Positions 8,116-17,886 of a stretch of DNA of 64,000 nt are shown here, one piece after another (position 1 is the stretch's first letter; each line of letters starts with the position of its first letter). Made by a program: the position numbers and the translations under genes. The notes under the pieces are model-generated. The model was not told the origin of the DNA. It saw nothing but the letters and a program-made list of their open reading frames with translations, and ran no database searches. Source of the DNA: an uncultured Maribacter sp. (lineage in GTDB: Bacteria; Bacteroidota; Bacteroidia; Flavobacteriales; Flavobacteriaceae); the NCBI RefSeq assembly GCF_947500985.1, contig NZ_CANMTX010000005.1, positions 186,001 to 250,000 of the forward strand. The letters are read 5' to 3'.

Positions 8116-8402
8116 AGAATGAAGCTTTTCGCGGAATGCAGGGGAATGGGCTGTCTAATTGAATAAGTGTCAAAACATTTTCAAGAAAGAAATTTATTTC
8201 TGACCACATAAAATATAAACCAATATTTGACAGATTCCAATTTTATTCAAAAAAATTATTAAAACACAACGAGTGTCTCAAAGGACGAAAAAATCAAAGA
8301 TCGACCTTTGACATTTAAAAGTAGAATCGACATTAAGCATGCCTCACTTGTCCCTTCGTAACTTTGTACTACCTAACCTTTTTAATCTTGAATTTATAAA
8401 AA

Positions 8403-9422
8403 TTATATCAATTTTTTAGTAGAATTACCAATAGTTAATTTTGTTTTAATAATAGTATGAGAAGGGCTTTCTATATTTTTACTCTCAATACGGCTTATAA
8501 GAATGTTAGCAGCAGTACTTCCCATATTAGATGCTTGATGGCAAACTGTTGTTATAGATGGGTTTGAGTATCTAGTTAAATATCCATTTGTAAAACCAAT
8601 AATTGAAACGTCATTTGGCACCTTATAACCTAGAGCCTGAATAGTATTCAAAGTACAAAAAGCAGACAATTCATCGGTAATTAAAAAAGCGTCAATTTGA
8701 TGTTCACAAATGGCCTTTTTTAACATTTTTTTTAAACCATCATAATTTTCAATATTAAATATAAAACCATCATGAGAATGACCATTTAGTTTAATCGCTA
8801 TCAAATAACCTTCTTTACGGAGTTCACCTATACTCGTTTTAGAAATTGTTGTTATGAATCCAATTTTTTTACACCCAGTTTCAATTAAATATTCGGTAGC
8901 GGTATATGCACTATCGAAATCATTAATAGTAATCTTGTCTCCAACCAATTTGTCATAAACTCTATCAAACTGTACGATGGGTAAATTATGATTAAAGAAA
9001 TTTTCTATGTAAGATGTTTTATTTTTACGCTGGGTTTCTTCTGCGAAAGAAATTAAAATACCGTCAACGTTATCCTTTATCAAACTTTGCAAACTCTCTT
9101 TTTCTTTAATATGTTTATCATCTGTAATACAAACGAATACTTTATACCCATAGGTTGAAGCTTCTTTTTCAATACCATGCAAAACTTTCGCAAAAAAACC
9201 TCCGGTAACATTAGGAATTACAAGACCTATGGTCTTTTGTTTTACTCCAAGTTTTAAACTTCTGGCCAAATAATTAGGCACATACCCATATTCATCAGCG
9301 GTTTTTCTAACCTTTATCTTGGTTTTTTTAGGTATCTCAATACTATCATTAAGTGCCTTAGATATTGTAGAGACAGAAAGGTTTAAAATTTGCGCAAGCT
9401 CTTTTAGTGTTGTCTTTTTCAT
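8403..9422 (-). CDS. LacI/GalR-family transcriptional regulator
   Basis: A 339-residue LacI-family repressor. The N-terminal helix-turn-helix (TTLKELAQILNLSVSTISKAL, about 4-24) and the hinge region VPNYLARSLKLG (about 53-64) are followed by a periplasmic-binding-protein-like sensor domain (IGLVIPNVTGGFF... GFTNGYLTRYSNPSITTV). It is the last gene of the island's one-strand catabolic run, 53 bp after acs. It therefore probably controls that run in response to a sugar acid or polyol intermediate (inference). A few linker residues are unusual, but the fold is complete. Confidence 0.92.
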   Translation of the reverse strand: MKKTTLKELAQILNLSVSTISKALNDSIEIPKKTKIKVRKTADEYGYVPNYLARSLKLGVKQKTIGLVIPNVTGGFFAKVLHGIEKEASTYGYKVFVCITDDKHIKEKESLQSLIKDNVDGILISFAEETQRKNKTSYIENFFNHNLPIVQFDRVYDKLVGDKITINDFDSAYTATEYLIETGCKKIGFITTISKTSIGELRKEGYLIAIKLNGHSHDGFIFNIENYDGLKKMLKKAICEHQIDAFLITDELSAFCTLNTIQALGYKVPNDVSIIGFTNGYLTRYSNPSITTVCHQASNMGSTAANILISRIESKNIESPSHTIIKTKLTIGNSTKKLI

Positions 9423-9475
9423 GAGTTTTAAAGTGAAAAATCACACATAAAAAATGGTGAATTTTGAATTATTAA

Positions 9476-11382
9476 TCAGAGCGCTTTTTCTATTATATTC
9501 TCGACTACTTCCGGATTCAACAAAGTGGAGGTATCTCCAAGATTACTTGTATCCTTGGATGCTATTTTTCTTAAAATACGCCGCATAATTTTTCCGCTTC
9601 TCGTTTTAGGGAGACCTGGAACAAATTGTATTTTATCCAATTTTGCAATAGGTCCAATATGTTCTGTAATGACTTGATTAATTTCTTTCTTAAGATTATC
9701 GCGATCTCTAGACTCCCCCGTTTCCTTTAGAATTACATACCCGTATAAAGCGTTACCCTTAATATCATGAGGGAATCCTACAATGGCAGATTCGGCAACA
9801 GCTGGATGCTCATTAATAGCATCTTCTATTGGAGCTGTGCCTAGATTGTGACCAGAGACAATAATAACATCATCTACACGACCTGTAATACGGTAATAAC
9901 CAACTTCGTCTCTTAGTGCTCCATCCCCGGTAAAGTACATATTTTTAAAAGCAGAAAAATAGGTATCCTTATAACGTTGATGATCTCCCCAAATAGTTCT
10001 TGCCATTGATGGCCATGGGAATTTTATACATAATCTACCATCTACTTGATTACCTGTTATCTCTTCTCCGTTCTCGTCTATTAAAGCAGGTTGTATACCA
10101 GGAAGAGGCAAAGTTGCATAGGTAGGTTTCGTTGGTGTTGAAAATGGTATCGGAGAAATTAAAATTCCACCTGTCTCTGTTTGCCACCAAGTATCTACAA
10201 TAGGACATTTTTTATCTCCAACATGGTCATTGTACCAATGCCAAGCTTCTTCATTTATGGGTTCTCCTACAGTTCCTAATACTTTAAGACTAGAAAGGTC
10301 ATGTTCCGTTACAAAGTTTAAATTCTCTTTCGCTAAGGCCCTAATTGCCGTAGGCGCTGTATAAAATTGAGTTACTTTATGTTTTTGTACTACATCCCAA
10401 AAACGACCAAAATCAGGATAAGATGGTACTCCTTCAAACATTACCGTAGTTGCACCATTAGCTAACGGACCGTAAACTATGTATGAATGACCCGTAATCC
10501 AACCAATATCTGCTGTACACCAGTATATGTCATTTTCACGATATTGAAATACGTTTTTAAATGTGTAAGCTGTATTTCCATATACCCAGCTGTAGTGTGC
10601 ATCATTCCTTTGGGCTTTCCTGTAGAGCCAGAAGTGTACAGAATAAACAATGGGTCTTCAGCATCCATAACTTCTGGTGGATAATCTGCGTAGGCATCCT
10701 CCATCAAAGGAGCTAACCACTCATCCCTGCCCTCCTTCATTTTAATATCCGAATTAATACGGTTTACTACTAAAACACTTTCTATTCCTGGGCAGTCTTC
10801 CAAGGCGTCATCTACAATACCTTTTAAATCAATTGTCTTTGCCCCACGATAAGAACCATCTGATGTAAGAACCATCTTTGCTCCACAATCATTAATACGA
10901 GTAGATAATGCTGTTGATGAAAAACCAGCAAACACAACAGAATGAACTGCACCTATACGTGCACAAGCTAAAAGTGAAATAGCTAGCTCGGGAATCATTG
11001 GTAAATAAATAACGACTCTACCTCCTTTTTCTATACCCTTCTCTCGTAACACGTTAGCCATTTTACAAACACGCTCTTTCAGCTGTTTATAGGTAATATG
11101 CTGTGCCTCCTCGTCAGGATTGTTAGGTTCAAAAAGTATAGCCGTTTTATCTCCTCTTATATGTAAATGCCTATCTATACAGTTTTCTGTAATGTTTAGT
11201 TTAGCCCCTTCAAACCACTTTACTTCTGGCTTTGAAAAATTCCAATCTAATACTTTGTTCCATTTTTTTCTCCAAACAAAATGCTCCTCCGCAATTTCGT
11301 CCCAAAAACTTTCTGGATTACGAACCGACTTACGATATACTTGATAGTATTCTTCTAGATGTTTAATATGATAATTACTCAT
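9476..11382 (-). pseudogene. acs: Acetyl-CoA synthetase interrupted by a one-base frameshift
   Basis: Acs makes acetyl-CoA from acetate, ATP and CoA. Two frames cover the whole enzyme. 11382-10477 holds the N-terminal part with the AMP-binding core [16 protein letters not shown]. 10441-9476, which opens earlier in its own frame, holds [13 protein letters not shown], the TWWQTETG motif and the C-terminal [13 protein letters not shown] with the acetylated lysine. Near 10574-10580 the frame changes by one missing base: the second frame reads on upstream as [13 protein letters not shown] and [11 protein letters not shown], as in normal Acs. Total length corresponds to about 635 residues plus one lost base. 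It sits 11 bp downstream of the SSS symporter. A real mutation and a sequencing error both remain possible. Confidence 0.85.
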
Positions 11383-11393
11383 GTACTTAATTA

Positions 11394-13082
11394 CTAATGA
11401 TTAATGGCTTCTCCTGCACCACTTGGTATTCTTATACTCTCAACTATTTCCTGTACATTTTTTGGGGGAGCTGGGGTGAATTTTGAAATAACAATTGATA
11501 CCCCGAAATTTACAATCATTGCTACGGTTCCAAATCCTTCTGGAGAAACTCCGAACCACCATTCTCTTTCTGTGCCACCTCCAAACCAATCAAATTTGAA
11601 TTTGAGCATATAAAATAACATGAGTAAAATACCTGCAATCATACCTGAAATAGCACCTTCTTTATTCATTCTCTTATAAAAAATACCTAGAATAATAGCC
11701 GGAAAAAAAGAGGCTGCTGCAAGACCAAAAGCAAGTGCTACAGTTGCAGCTACAAAATCTGGGGGATTAATTCCAAAGTAACCCGCTACAGAAACTGCAA
11801 AAACCGCAGCTAAACGTGCTGCAATTAATTCTCCTTTTTCTGAAATGTCCGGTTTTACCATTTTTTTAATTAAATCATGTGAGACTGATGCAGAAATAAC
11901 TAATAGCAAACCTGCAGCTGTTGATAATGCAGCTGCCAAAGCACCGGCAGCCACTAAGGCAATAACCCAATTTGGCAATTGTGCAATTTCAGGATTTGCC
12001 AAAACCATGATATCCTTGTCTACAATGAGCTCGTTTACTTTTGGGTCCGCTACGTATTGCACTTTACCATCACTATTTTTATCGTTAAATGAAATTAAGC
12101 CAGTGTCTTCCCAATTTTTGAACCAGCTTGGTAAATCTTCATAATCTTTATTACTAACCGTCTCTATTAGGTTTATTCTTGAAAAAACAGCTATGGCAGG
12201 TGCGGTAGTATATAAGATAGCAATAAGTAATAATGCCCAACCAGCTGATTTACGCGCATCGCTTACTTTTTTAACGGTAAAAAAACGAACAATTACATGA
12301 GGAAGACCTGCTGTACCTACCATTAAGGCAGCGGTTATAAAAAACACATCTAATTTTGACTTGCTTCCTGAAGTATACGCTGCAAAACCAAGGTCTCGAT
12401 GCAAACTATCTAATTTTTCTAAAAGTGAAACACCTTCACTATCATACCCTCCGAAACCTATTTGTGGAATAGGGTTGCCAGTCATTTGTATTGATATAAA
12501 AATAGCTGGCACCATAAAGGCAAAAATAAGCACACAATATTGAGCCACTTGTGTATACGTAATGCCCTTCATGCCACCTAATACGGCATAAAACAAGACT
12601 ATTATCATGCCTATAATGACCCCAGTATTAATATCTACTTCTAAAAATCTTGAAAAAACTAATCCAACACCCCTCATTTGCCCAGCCACATAAGTAAAAG
12701 AAACCAATAAGGCACATACTACCGCAACACTCCTAGCCACATTAGAATAGTAACGATCACCTATAAAGTCAGGAACAGTAAACTTCCCGAATTTACGTAG
12801 GTATGGCGCTAGCAGGAGAGCAAGTAGCACGTAACCCCCTGTCCAACCCATTAGATATACGGAACCATCATAACCGCTAAAAGATATTAAGCCCGCCATC
12901 GAAATAAATGAGGCGGCACTCATCCAATCAGCAGCTGTTGCCAAACCATTTACTAGTGGAGAAACCCCACCACCTGCAATGTAAAATTCTTTTGTTGAGC
13001 CTGCTCTAGACCAAATAGCAATACCAATATAAATAGAGAACGTTATACCAACTAAAACCCAAGTCCATGTTTTTAAATCCAT
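11394..13082 (-). CDS. Sodium:solute symporter, acetate permease ActP-like
   Basis: A 562-residue SSS-family transporter with about 13 membrane segments. Typical stretches are GLATAADWMSAASFI (TM2), GMKGITYTQVAQY, and GTAGLPHVIVRFFTV, the segment seen in ActP/VC_2705-type acetate or monocarboxylate symporters. The preceding gene encodes the DUF4212 small subunit and the following gene is acs, the standard acetate-uptake arrangement. An insertion of about 55 residues between TM segments (ETVSNKDYEDLPSWFKNWED...) is common in Bacteroidota members. Its job here could be recovery of acetate released by deacetylation of the island's substrate (inference). Confidence 0.88.
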   Translation of the reverse strand: MDLKTWTWVLVGITFSIYIGIAIWSRAGSTKEFYIAGGGVSPLVNGLATAADWMSAASFISMAGLISFSGYDGSVYLMGWTGGYVLLALLLAPYLRKFGKFTVPDFIGDRYYSNVARSVAVVCALLVSFTYVAGQMRGVGLVFSRFLEVDINTGVIIGMIIVLFYAVLGGMKGITYTQVAQYCVLIFAFMVPAIFISIQMTGNPIPQIGFGGYDSEGVSLLEKLDSLHRDLGFAAYTSGSKSKLDVFFITAALMVGTAGLPHVIVRFFTVKKVSDARKSAGWALLLIAILYTTAPAIAVFSRINLIETVSNKDYEDLPSWFKNWEDTGLISFNDKNSDGKVQYVADPKVNELIVDKDIMVLANPEIAQLPNWVIALVAAGALAAALSTAAGLLLVISASVSHDLIKKMVKPDISEKGELIAARLAAVFAVSVAGYFGINPPDFVAATVALAFGLAAASFFPAIILGIFYKRMNKEGAISGMIAGILLMLFYMLKFKFDWFGGGTEREWWFGVSPEGFGTVAMIVNFGVSIVISKFTPAPPKNVQEIVESIRIPSGAGEAINH

Positions 13083-13088
13083 ACTATT

Positions 13089-13343
13089 CTATTTATCAAA
13101 ATTATATTTTTTATCTAGTCTATTCATTAATAGTATGTATGCGAAAATTAAAACTACAAATACATAAATTGAGCCTTGTTGGGCAAACCAAAAACCTAGT
13201 TTAAATCCGCCTAATTTGATACTGTTCAATTCTTCTACCCAAATGATTCCAAATCCGAAAGAAGCTATAAACCATATAAATAAGAGAATGCCTAAATATT
13301 TTAGATTCTCTTTCCAGTACTTTGTTTTCATTGATGTTGACAT
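13089..13343 (-). CDS. DUF4212 solute:sodium symporter small subunit
   Basis: An 84-residue protein with two membrane helices (about 16-33 and 53-71) and the pattern KYWKENLKY...FGFGIIWVEELN...GFWFAQQGSIYVFV. It matches DUF4212, the small partner encoded next to ActP-like SSS permeases. It is 6 bp upstream of the permease gene, so the two are translated together. A promoter for this part of the cluster may lie in the 120-bp gap before it. Confidence 0.9.
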   Translation of the reverse strand: MSTSMKTKYWKENLKYLGILLFIWFIASFGFGIIWVEELNSIKLGGFKLGFWFAQQGSIYVFVVLIFAYILLMNRLDKKYNFDK

Positions 13344-13463
13344 ATATTTAGTATGATTTACTTGGGTTAGGGTTTGTATATTACTATTATTCTAGATTTG
13401 GCATTATTAAACATTGTGATTTTAGAAATATAAAATCATAATTATTTGACTCATTTTCAAAAT

Positions 13464-14132
13464 TTATTGCTGTAACGATTTAATTAACGTAAGTATATTT
13501 CTAACTTCCTGTTCTAGTTTACTGTAATTTTCATTAGCCAAAATTTCTTTTGAAATTAATTTAGAACCAATTCCAACACAAGTAACTCCAGCATCAAACC
13601 ACCCTTTAAGATTAGACTCTTCAGTACTAACACCGCCTGTAGGCATTACACTCGTCCAAGGTTGTGGACCTTTTATTGCTTTCACAAATCCGGGGCCATA
13701 AGTAGATCCCGGAAATAACTTAACAATTTCACAACCCAGTTCTTCGGCCTTGTTGATTTCAGTTAACGAACCACAACCAGGAGACCATAATACTTTACTT
13801 CTATTACAAACCTTGGCAATGTCTTCTTTTAAAGATGGGGTTACTATGAAATTAGCACCCATTTGCATGAACATACTAGCTGCTGCTGCATCTGTTATAG
13901 AGCCTACACCCATTATCATTCCCGGTAGTTCTTTAATAGCATATTTATTAAGTTCTAAAAAAACTTCATAAGCAAAATCACCACGAGCCGTAAATTCCAT
14001 TAAACGTGCTCCACCATCATAGCAGGCTTTTAAAACTTTTTTTCCTAATTCAATATCAGCATGATAAAACAAAGGAACCATACCCGATTCCTTCATTACT
14101 ATTGCTACTTCTATTCTAGAATATTGTGCCAT
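13464..14132 (-). CDS. kdgA: KDPG/KHG aldolase (2-dehydro-3-deoxy-6-phosphogluconate aldolase)
   Basis: A 222-residue class I aldolase that splits KDPG into pyruvate and glyceraldehyde 3-phosphate, the last step of uronate degradation. The general base Glu46 (RLMEFTARG), the Schiff-base Lys138 in EIVKLFPG, and the phosphate loop MPTGGV are present. It lies 59 bp after the uxaC-kdgK chimera. Because the KDG kinase gene next door is mostly deleted, this enzyme now lacks an obvious local source of KDPG. Confidence 0.93.
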   Translation of the reverse strand: MAQYSRIEVAIVMKESGMVPLFYHADIELGKKVLKACYDGGARLMEFTARGDFAYEVFLELNKYAIKELPGMIMGVGSITDAAAASMFMQMGANFIVTPSLKEDIAKVCNRSKVLWSPGCGSLTEINKAEELGCEIVKLFPGSTYGPGFVKAIKGPQPWTSVMPTGGVSTEESNLKGWFDAGVTCVGIGSKLISKEILANENYSKLEQEVRNILTLIKSLQQ

Positions 14133-14191
14133 TTATATAGATTATTAATTATTAGATTCTTCGATTATTAGCATTTATTCATTTCTATTAG

Positions 14192-14941
14192 CTATCTAGC
14201 CACTCTACCTGACGCATCACCATTCATTAGCTTTTCAACTTCAGGTACGGTTACTAAATTCGCATCACCTTTAATAGTATGTTTTAGACAGGAAGCTGCC
14301 ACTGCAAAATCAAGTGCGTTCTGATCATCTTCAGGATATTTTAATAGACCGTAAATAAATCCTCCAACTAAAAACAAGTTATCTGAACGAAAGGTTGGAT
14401 ACACTTTGGTAAAAAAACCTTTTTCAGCAATTTGTTTGTGGTATTTTAAATCATCTGTAGGGTCGTCTGTAGTGCAAACCACCTTAACGTTCATCTCTTC
14501 TAATAGCCGTGCAGGTGTCTTTATCCTTAATATCTCATTCGCCCTAGTATAAGTAGACTTTGCTGAACTACTTTGTAAAATAGCGTCAATATCAAAATAG
14601 CGTTTGAGTTCTAACTGTGTCCAATGGAATAATGGGTTCCTAAGTGTGTAAGGCACAGTTTCCGCCCATTTGACAAACTTCTCCTCTGAAGAAGCGTTCC
14701 CTGTAATATATTTTTCTTCAATACCATTCGCACGCATACCGCGCCATTTGTAGTGATCACCACTTAACCAAGCTTTCGTGATATTTTCAATAGGAACATC
14801 TTCTGCAATTTCTTTGGCAGATAAGTGATTATGGTAATCGATAATGGGCATTTCTTTCGCATAATCATGGTATAGCGTACAGGCTATTTCTGAATTAAGA
14901 AGGAAATCCTCGGTAATAAAATGATTAGCGTTTATCTCCAT
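14192..14941 (-). pseudogene. uxaC'-'kdgK: In-frame chimera: uronate isomerase N-terminus fused to KDG kinase C-terminus
   Basis: The 249-residue frame begins as uronate isomerase: [20 protein letters not shown], the metal-binding His37/His39 in DYHNHL, and TTDDPTDDL near 157-165. At about residues 186-191 it changes into the C-terminus of a PfkB-type 2-keto-3-deoxygluconate kinase: [23 protein letters not shown] and [16 protein letters not shown] at the end. UxaC is normally about 466 residues and this kinase about 340. So an apparent deletion of about 1.7 kb, with ends near 14368-14388, removed the C-terminal 60% of UxaC and the first 80% of the kinase. Neither activity is expected to remain. 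The size is inferred from family lengths. Confidence 0.82.
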
Positions 14942-14943
14942 TT

Positions 14944-16119
14944 CTAAATACTTTTATTTATACCCATCTCTAAACCCCGTAATTCTGCTAACCCGCGTAA
15001 TCTTCCAATACCTGAATATCCAGGGTTTGTCTTTTTGTGAAGATCATCTAACATCTGGTGCCCATGATCTGGTCGCATTGGTATTATCGCATCCGTTCTT
15101 CCTTCCACTTTTCTTCTACGTTCTTCTATGACCACTTCTTTTACAACTCCATACATGTCAACATCCCCTTCTAAATGGTTCGCTTCATGAAAATTACCTT
15201 TGGTGTCACGTTGCGTGCTCCTAAAGTGAAGAAAATGTACTCTATCTGAAAACCGTTTGAAAATTTGCACCAAATCATTATCGGCTCGGACACCTAGTGA
15301 ACCTGTACAAAAGGTAATTCCATTAGCAAAATCAGGTACCTGTTCAAAAATAAATGCGTAATCTTCTTCTGTACTTACCACTCTTGGTAAACCTAAAATA
15401 GAATACGGCGGATCATCTGGATGGATGCACATTTTAATATTATTACCGGAAGCAATTGGAATGATTTCCTTTAAAAAATGAATTAGATTCTCTTTCAGAG
15501 TCTGTGAGTCGATATTTTTATAAGTATCTAAAATAGATTGAAACTGTTCTAAAGTATACCCCTCCTCTGCACCTGGAAGTCCGGCTATAATTGTTTGTAC
15601 CAAAGCTTCTTTTTCCTCCTTTGAAAGTTTGTCAAAATACGTTCTAGCGTCGGCTTTCTGCTGATTTGAATAACTATTTTCTACACCCGGTCTTTTGAGT
15701 AGATAAAGCTCGAAGGCAGCAAAAGCGGTAGTATCAAAACGCAAGGCTCTTGAACCATCCTCAACTTCAAAATCTAAAGAAGTACGTGTCCAATCTAAAA
15801 CAGGCATGAAATTATAGCACACAATAGGAATACCGCAACTTGACAAATTGGCGATACTTTTCTTGTAATTTTCGATATAAATTTCAAATTCACCTGAACG
15901 TGTTTTTATATTTTCATGTACCGGAATACTTTCTACTACGCTCCATGAAAGTCCAGCAGTTTCAACTATTTCTTTTCGTTCGTTAATAGCTTCAGTAGAC
16001 CAAACCTCCCCATTTGGTATTTGATGCAATGCAGTAACTATTCCGGTTGCACCTGCTTGTTTTATATCTGATAGGGATACCGGGTCTTTTGGTCCGTACC
16101 AACGCCATGTTTGTTCCAT
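14944..16119 (-). CDS. uxuA: Mannonate dehydratase
   Basis: A 391-residue UxuA, which dehydrates D-mannonate to 2-keto-3-deoxygluconate using a divalent metal. The start [16 protein letters not shown] and HQIPNGEVW are typical, as are MCIHPDDPP and GVRADNDL in the metal/active-site region and [13 protein letters not shown] near the C-terminus. Length equals the family norm (about 394 in E. coli). It is separated by 2 bp from the chimera downstream and 18 bp from uxuB upstream, so it is part of one transcript. Confidence 0.96.
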   Translation of the reverse strand: MEQTWRWYGPKDPVSLSDIKQAGATGIVTALHQIPNGEVWSTEAINERKEIVETAGLSWSVVESIPVHENIKTRSGEFEIYIENYKKSIANLSSCGIPIVCYNFMPVLDWTRTSLDFEVEDGSRALRFDTTAFAAFELYLLKRPGVENSYSNQQKADARTYFDKLSKEEKEALVQTIIAGLPGAEEGYTLEQFQSILDTYKNIDSQTLKENLIHFLKEIIPIASGNNIKMCIHPDDPPYSILGLPRVVSTEEDYAFIFEQVPDFANGITFCTGSLGVRADNDLVQIFKRFSDRVHFLHFRSTQRDTKGNFHEANHLEGDVDMYGVVKEVVIEERRRKVEGRTDAIIPMRPDHGHQMLDDLHKKTNPGYSGIGRLRGLAELRGLEMGINKSI

Positions 16120-16137
16120 TTCTTATTATTTTTTCAA

Positions 16138-16965
16138 TTAAACACCACTATATGCGGCAAATCCGCCATCTATGGGGATGACAACACCTGTTACAAAAGC
16201 TGATGCATCATCACATAGGTAAAGTGTGGTACTCACTAAATCGTCTGGTTCTCCGTATCTACCCATTGGAGTTTGATCTATAATTTGCTGTCCCCTTTGG
16301 GTTAAACTCCCGTCCGTCTCTGTTAATAGAGCTCTGTTTTGATCGGTCAAGAAAAATCCCGGAGCCAAAGCGTTCACACGGATACCAACTTTAGAAAAAT
16401 GAACGGCCAACCACTGGGTGAAATTGGACACGGCAGCTTTGGCTCCGCTATATGCCGGTATTTTGGTCAATGGAGTAAAAGCATTCATTGATGAAATATT
16501 CAAAATGCTACAGCCCTTTTTACCTATCATATCTTTTGCAAAAACCTGAGTTGGTAATAATGTTCCAATAAAATTTAAATTGAAAACGAATTCAATTCCT
16601 TTTGAATCTAAATCGAAAAAGGTTTTAAATCCTTCCCTAGTATTAAACAAATCCTCTTCAAGAAGGTACGGATTTGAAGTTGTTCCTAAAGGATGGTTTC
16701 CTCCTGCTCCGTTTATTAAAATATCACAGGTGCCTAACTTTTTATGAATTATCCTTTTCGCTTTTTCTAACGATTCTTTTTCTAAAACATTAGCCATTAC
16801 ACCAATACATCTTCCTCCTTCATCATTAATCTCTTTCGCTACTTCTTCGGCAGCCTCTAAATTTAAATCTAACACCGCAACTTGACATCCTTTTTTAGCT
16901 AATGCTTTCGCTAGGGTACTGCATAAAACACCACCAGCCCCTGTTAATACTACTACCTTATTCAT
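16138..16965 (-). CDS. uxuB: D-mannonate oxidoreductase, SDR type
   Basis: A 275-residue short-chain dehydrogenase. The cofactor motif TGAGGVLC is at 8-15, NGAGGNHP from 85, and the catalytic Ser158/159, Tyr172 and Lys176 are intact. It resembles the SDR-type D-mannonate (fructuronate) oxidoreductases found beside uxuA in Bacillus and Bacteroidota, which replace the E. coli long-chain-type UxuB. The gene lies directly upstream of uxuA. The role as fructuronate-to-mannonate reductase rests on family likeness plus this neighbourhood. Confidence 0.85.
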   Translation of the reverse strand: MNKVVVLTGAGGVLCSTLAKALAKKGCQVAVLDLNLEAAEEVAKEINDEGGRCIGVMANVLEKESLEKAKRIIHKKLGTCDILINGAGGNHPLGTTSNPYLLEEDLFNTREGFKTFFDLDSKGIEFVFNLNFIGTLLPTQVFAKDMIGKKGCSILNISSMNAFTPLTKIPAYSGAKAAVSNFTQWLAVHFSKVGIRVNALAPGFFLTDQNRALLTETDGSLTQRGQQIIDQTPMGRYGEPDDLVSTTLYLCDDASAFVTGVVIPIDGGFAAYSGV

Positions 16966-16998
16966 CTAATTAAATATGATTAAAAATTAATTACTATT

Positions 16999-17886
16999 TC
17001 AGTTATTATCGTGTAACAATTCAGCTATAGAAGTTAGAGCTACCTCTGGATTTGCTCCCTTCTTGCTGGCTACACATGCTCCAACTGCAGAAGCATAATC
17101 CAATGCTATTTGCGGTGATTTTCCTTTTAATAATTTGTCTATTAATCCTGCTAAAAAGGAATCTCCTGCACCTACAGTATCAGCAACCTTTATTTGGTGA
17201 CCATAATTATAATAATATTTAGTATCAAAAAATAAAACTGACCCTTCCCCCCCTTTTGTTATACAAATAGTTTTTGTACCCGTTGTTTTTGAAATAAGCT
17301 CTATACTCGCTTCTAAATTATTTAGTTCAGCACCCATCCCCGATATGATTTCATCAAGCTCATCCTTATTCAATTTTATAAAATCTGCATACTTCATCAA
17401 GTCTAACAACAACTCAAAACTATAATTAGGCGGTCTTAAATTAAGATCAAGTATCTTATATACTGGTAGTTTTAAAAGTTCATATAATGTGGTTCTTGAA
17501 ATCTTATCTCTTGCTGCTAAACTGCCATACAAAAAGGCATCAGATTCAGACACTTGTTTTTTTATTCCTTCCGTTATTTTAATATTATCCCAAGCACTCG
17601 GATAACTGATATCATAACTTGCAGAACCTTCTTTATTTAATGTTACGTTAACTATACCGGAATCAAATTTTTCATCAATCTGTAAGCCTTCGATATTGAT
17701 TTTATTCTTTCGTAAATAATCTATTATTTCCCAACCATCTTTATCTTCACCAACACTACTAATTATACTAACATTATTTTTAAAAGATTCTAATCGTAAA
17801 GCAACGTTTAAGGGCGCTCCGCCAATAATTTTATAGTTTGGAAAATTATCCCATAAAACTTCACCAAAACAAGTTATCTTATTCAT
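16999..17886 (-). CDS. PfkB-family sugar kinase, probable fructokinase
   Basis: A 295-residue ribokinase-fold kinase. The N-terminal FGEVLWDNFP and GGAPLNVALRL (22-32) are characteristic of bacterial fructokinases. The C-terminal signature DTVGAGDSF (236-244) carries the catalytic Asp. It overlaps the mannitol-dehydrogenase gene by 4 bp, so the two are translationally coupled. Mannitol to fructose to fructose 6-phosphate by such a dehydrogenase-kinase pair is known from Zobellia galactanivorans. A KDG kinase role is less likely, because the N-terminus differs from KdgK and a true KdgK remnant is present in the cluster. Confidence 0.85.
   Translation of the reverse strand: MNKITCFGEVLWDNFPNYKIIGGAPLNVALRLESFKNNVSIISSVGEDKDGWEIIDYLRKNKINIEGLQIDEKFDSGIVNVTLNKEGSASYDISYPSAWDNIKITEGIKKQVSESDAFLYGSLAARDKISRTTLYELLKLPVYKILDLNLRPPNYSFELLLDLMKYADFIKLNKDELDEIISGMGAELNNLEASIELISKTTGTKTICITKGGEGSVLFFDTKYYYNYGHQIKVADTVGAGDSFLAGLIDKLLKGKSPQIALDYASAVGACVASKKGANPEVALTSIAELLHDNN

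Larger units (their letters stand above)
7353..8402. other. Low-complexity, probably non-coding island segment with remnants
   Basis: No well-supported gene is seen in about 1 kb. A 114-codon minus-strand frame (7410-7754) has a Lys-rich C-terminal half and could be a small basic protein or a remnant, but its N-terminal half reads like non-coding DNA. A second frame (7955-8209, minus) has no family features. Near-repeats of about 37 bp (7869-7905 and 8078-8115) and several gaatg/gcgaa-rich scraps suggest decayed DNA. Confidence 0.5.

Noticed and set aside
16999-17886. PfkB kinase as the KDG kinase of the cluster
   Set aside because: Its N-terminus is fructokinase-like and it is coupled to mannitol dehydrogenase, while a separate true KDG kinase tail survives in the uxaC chimera.
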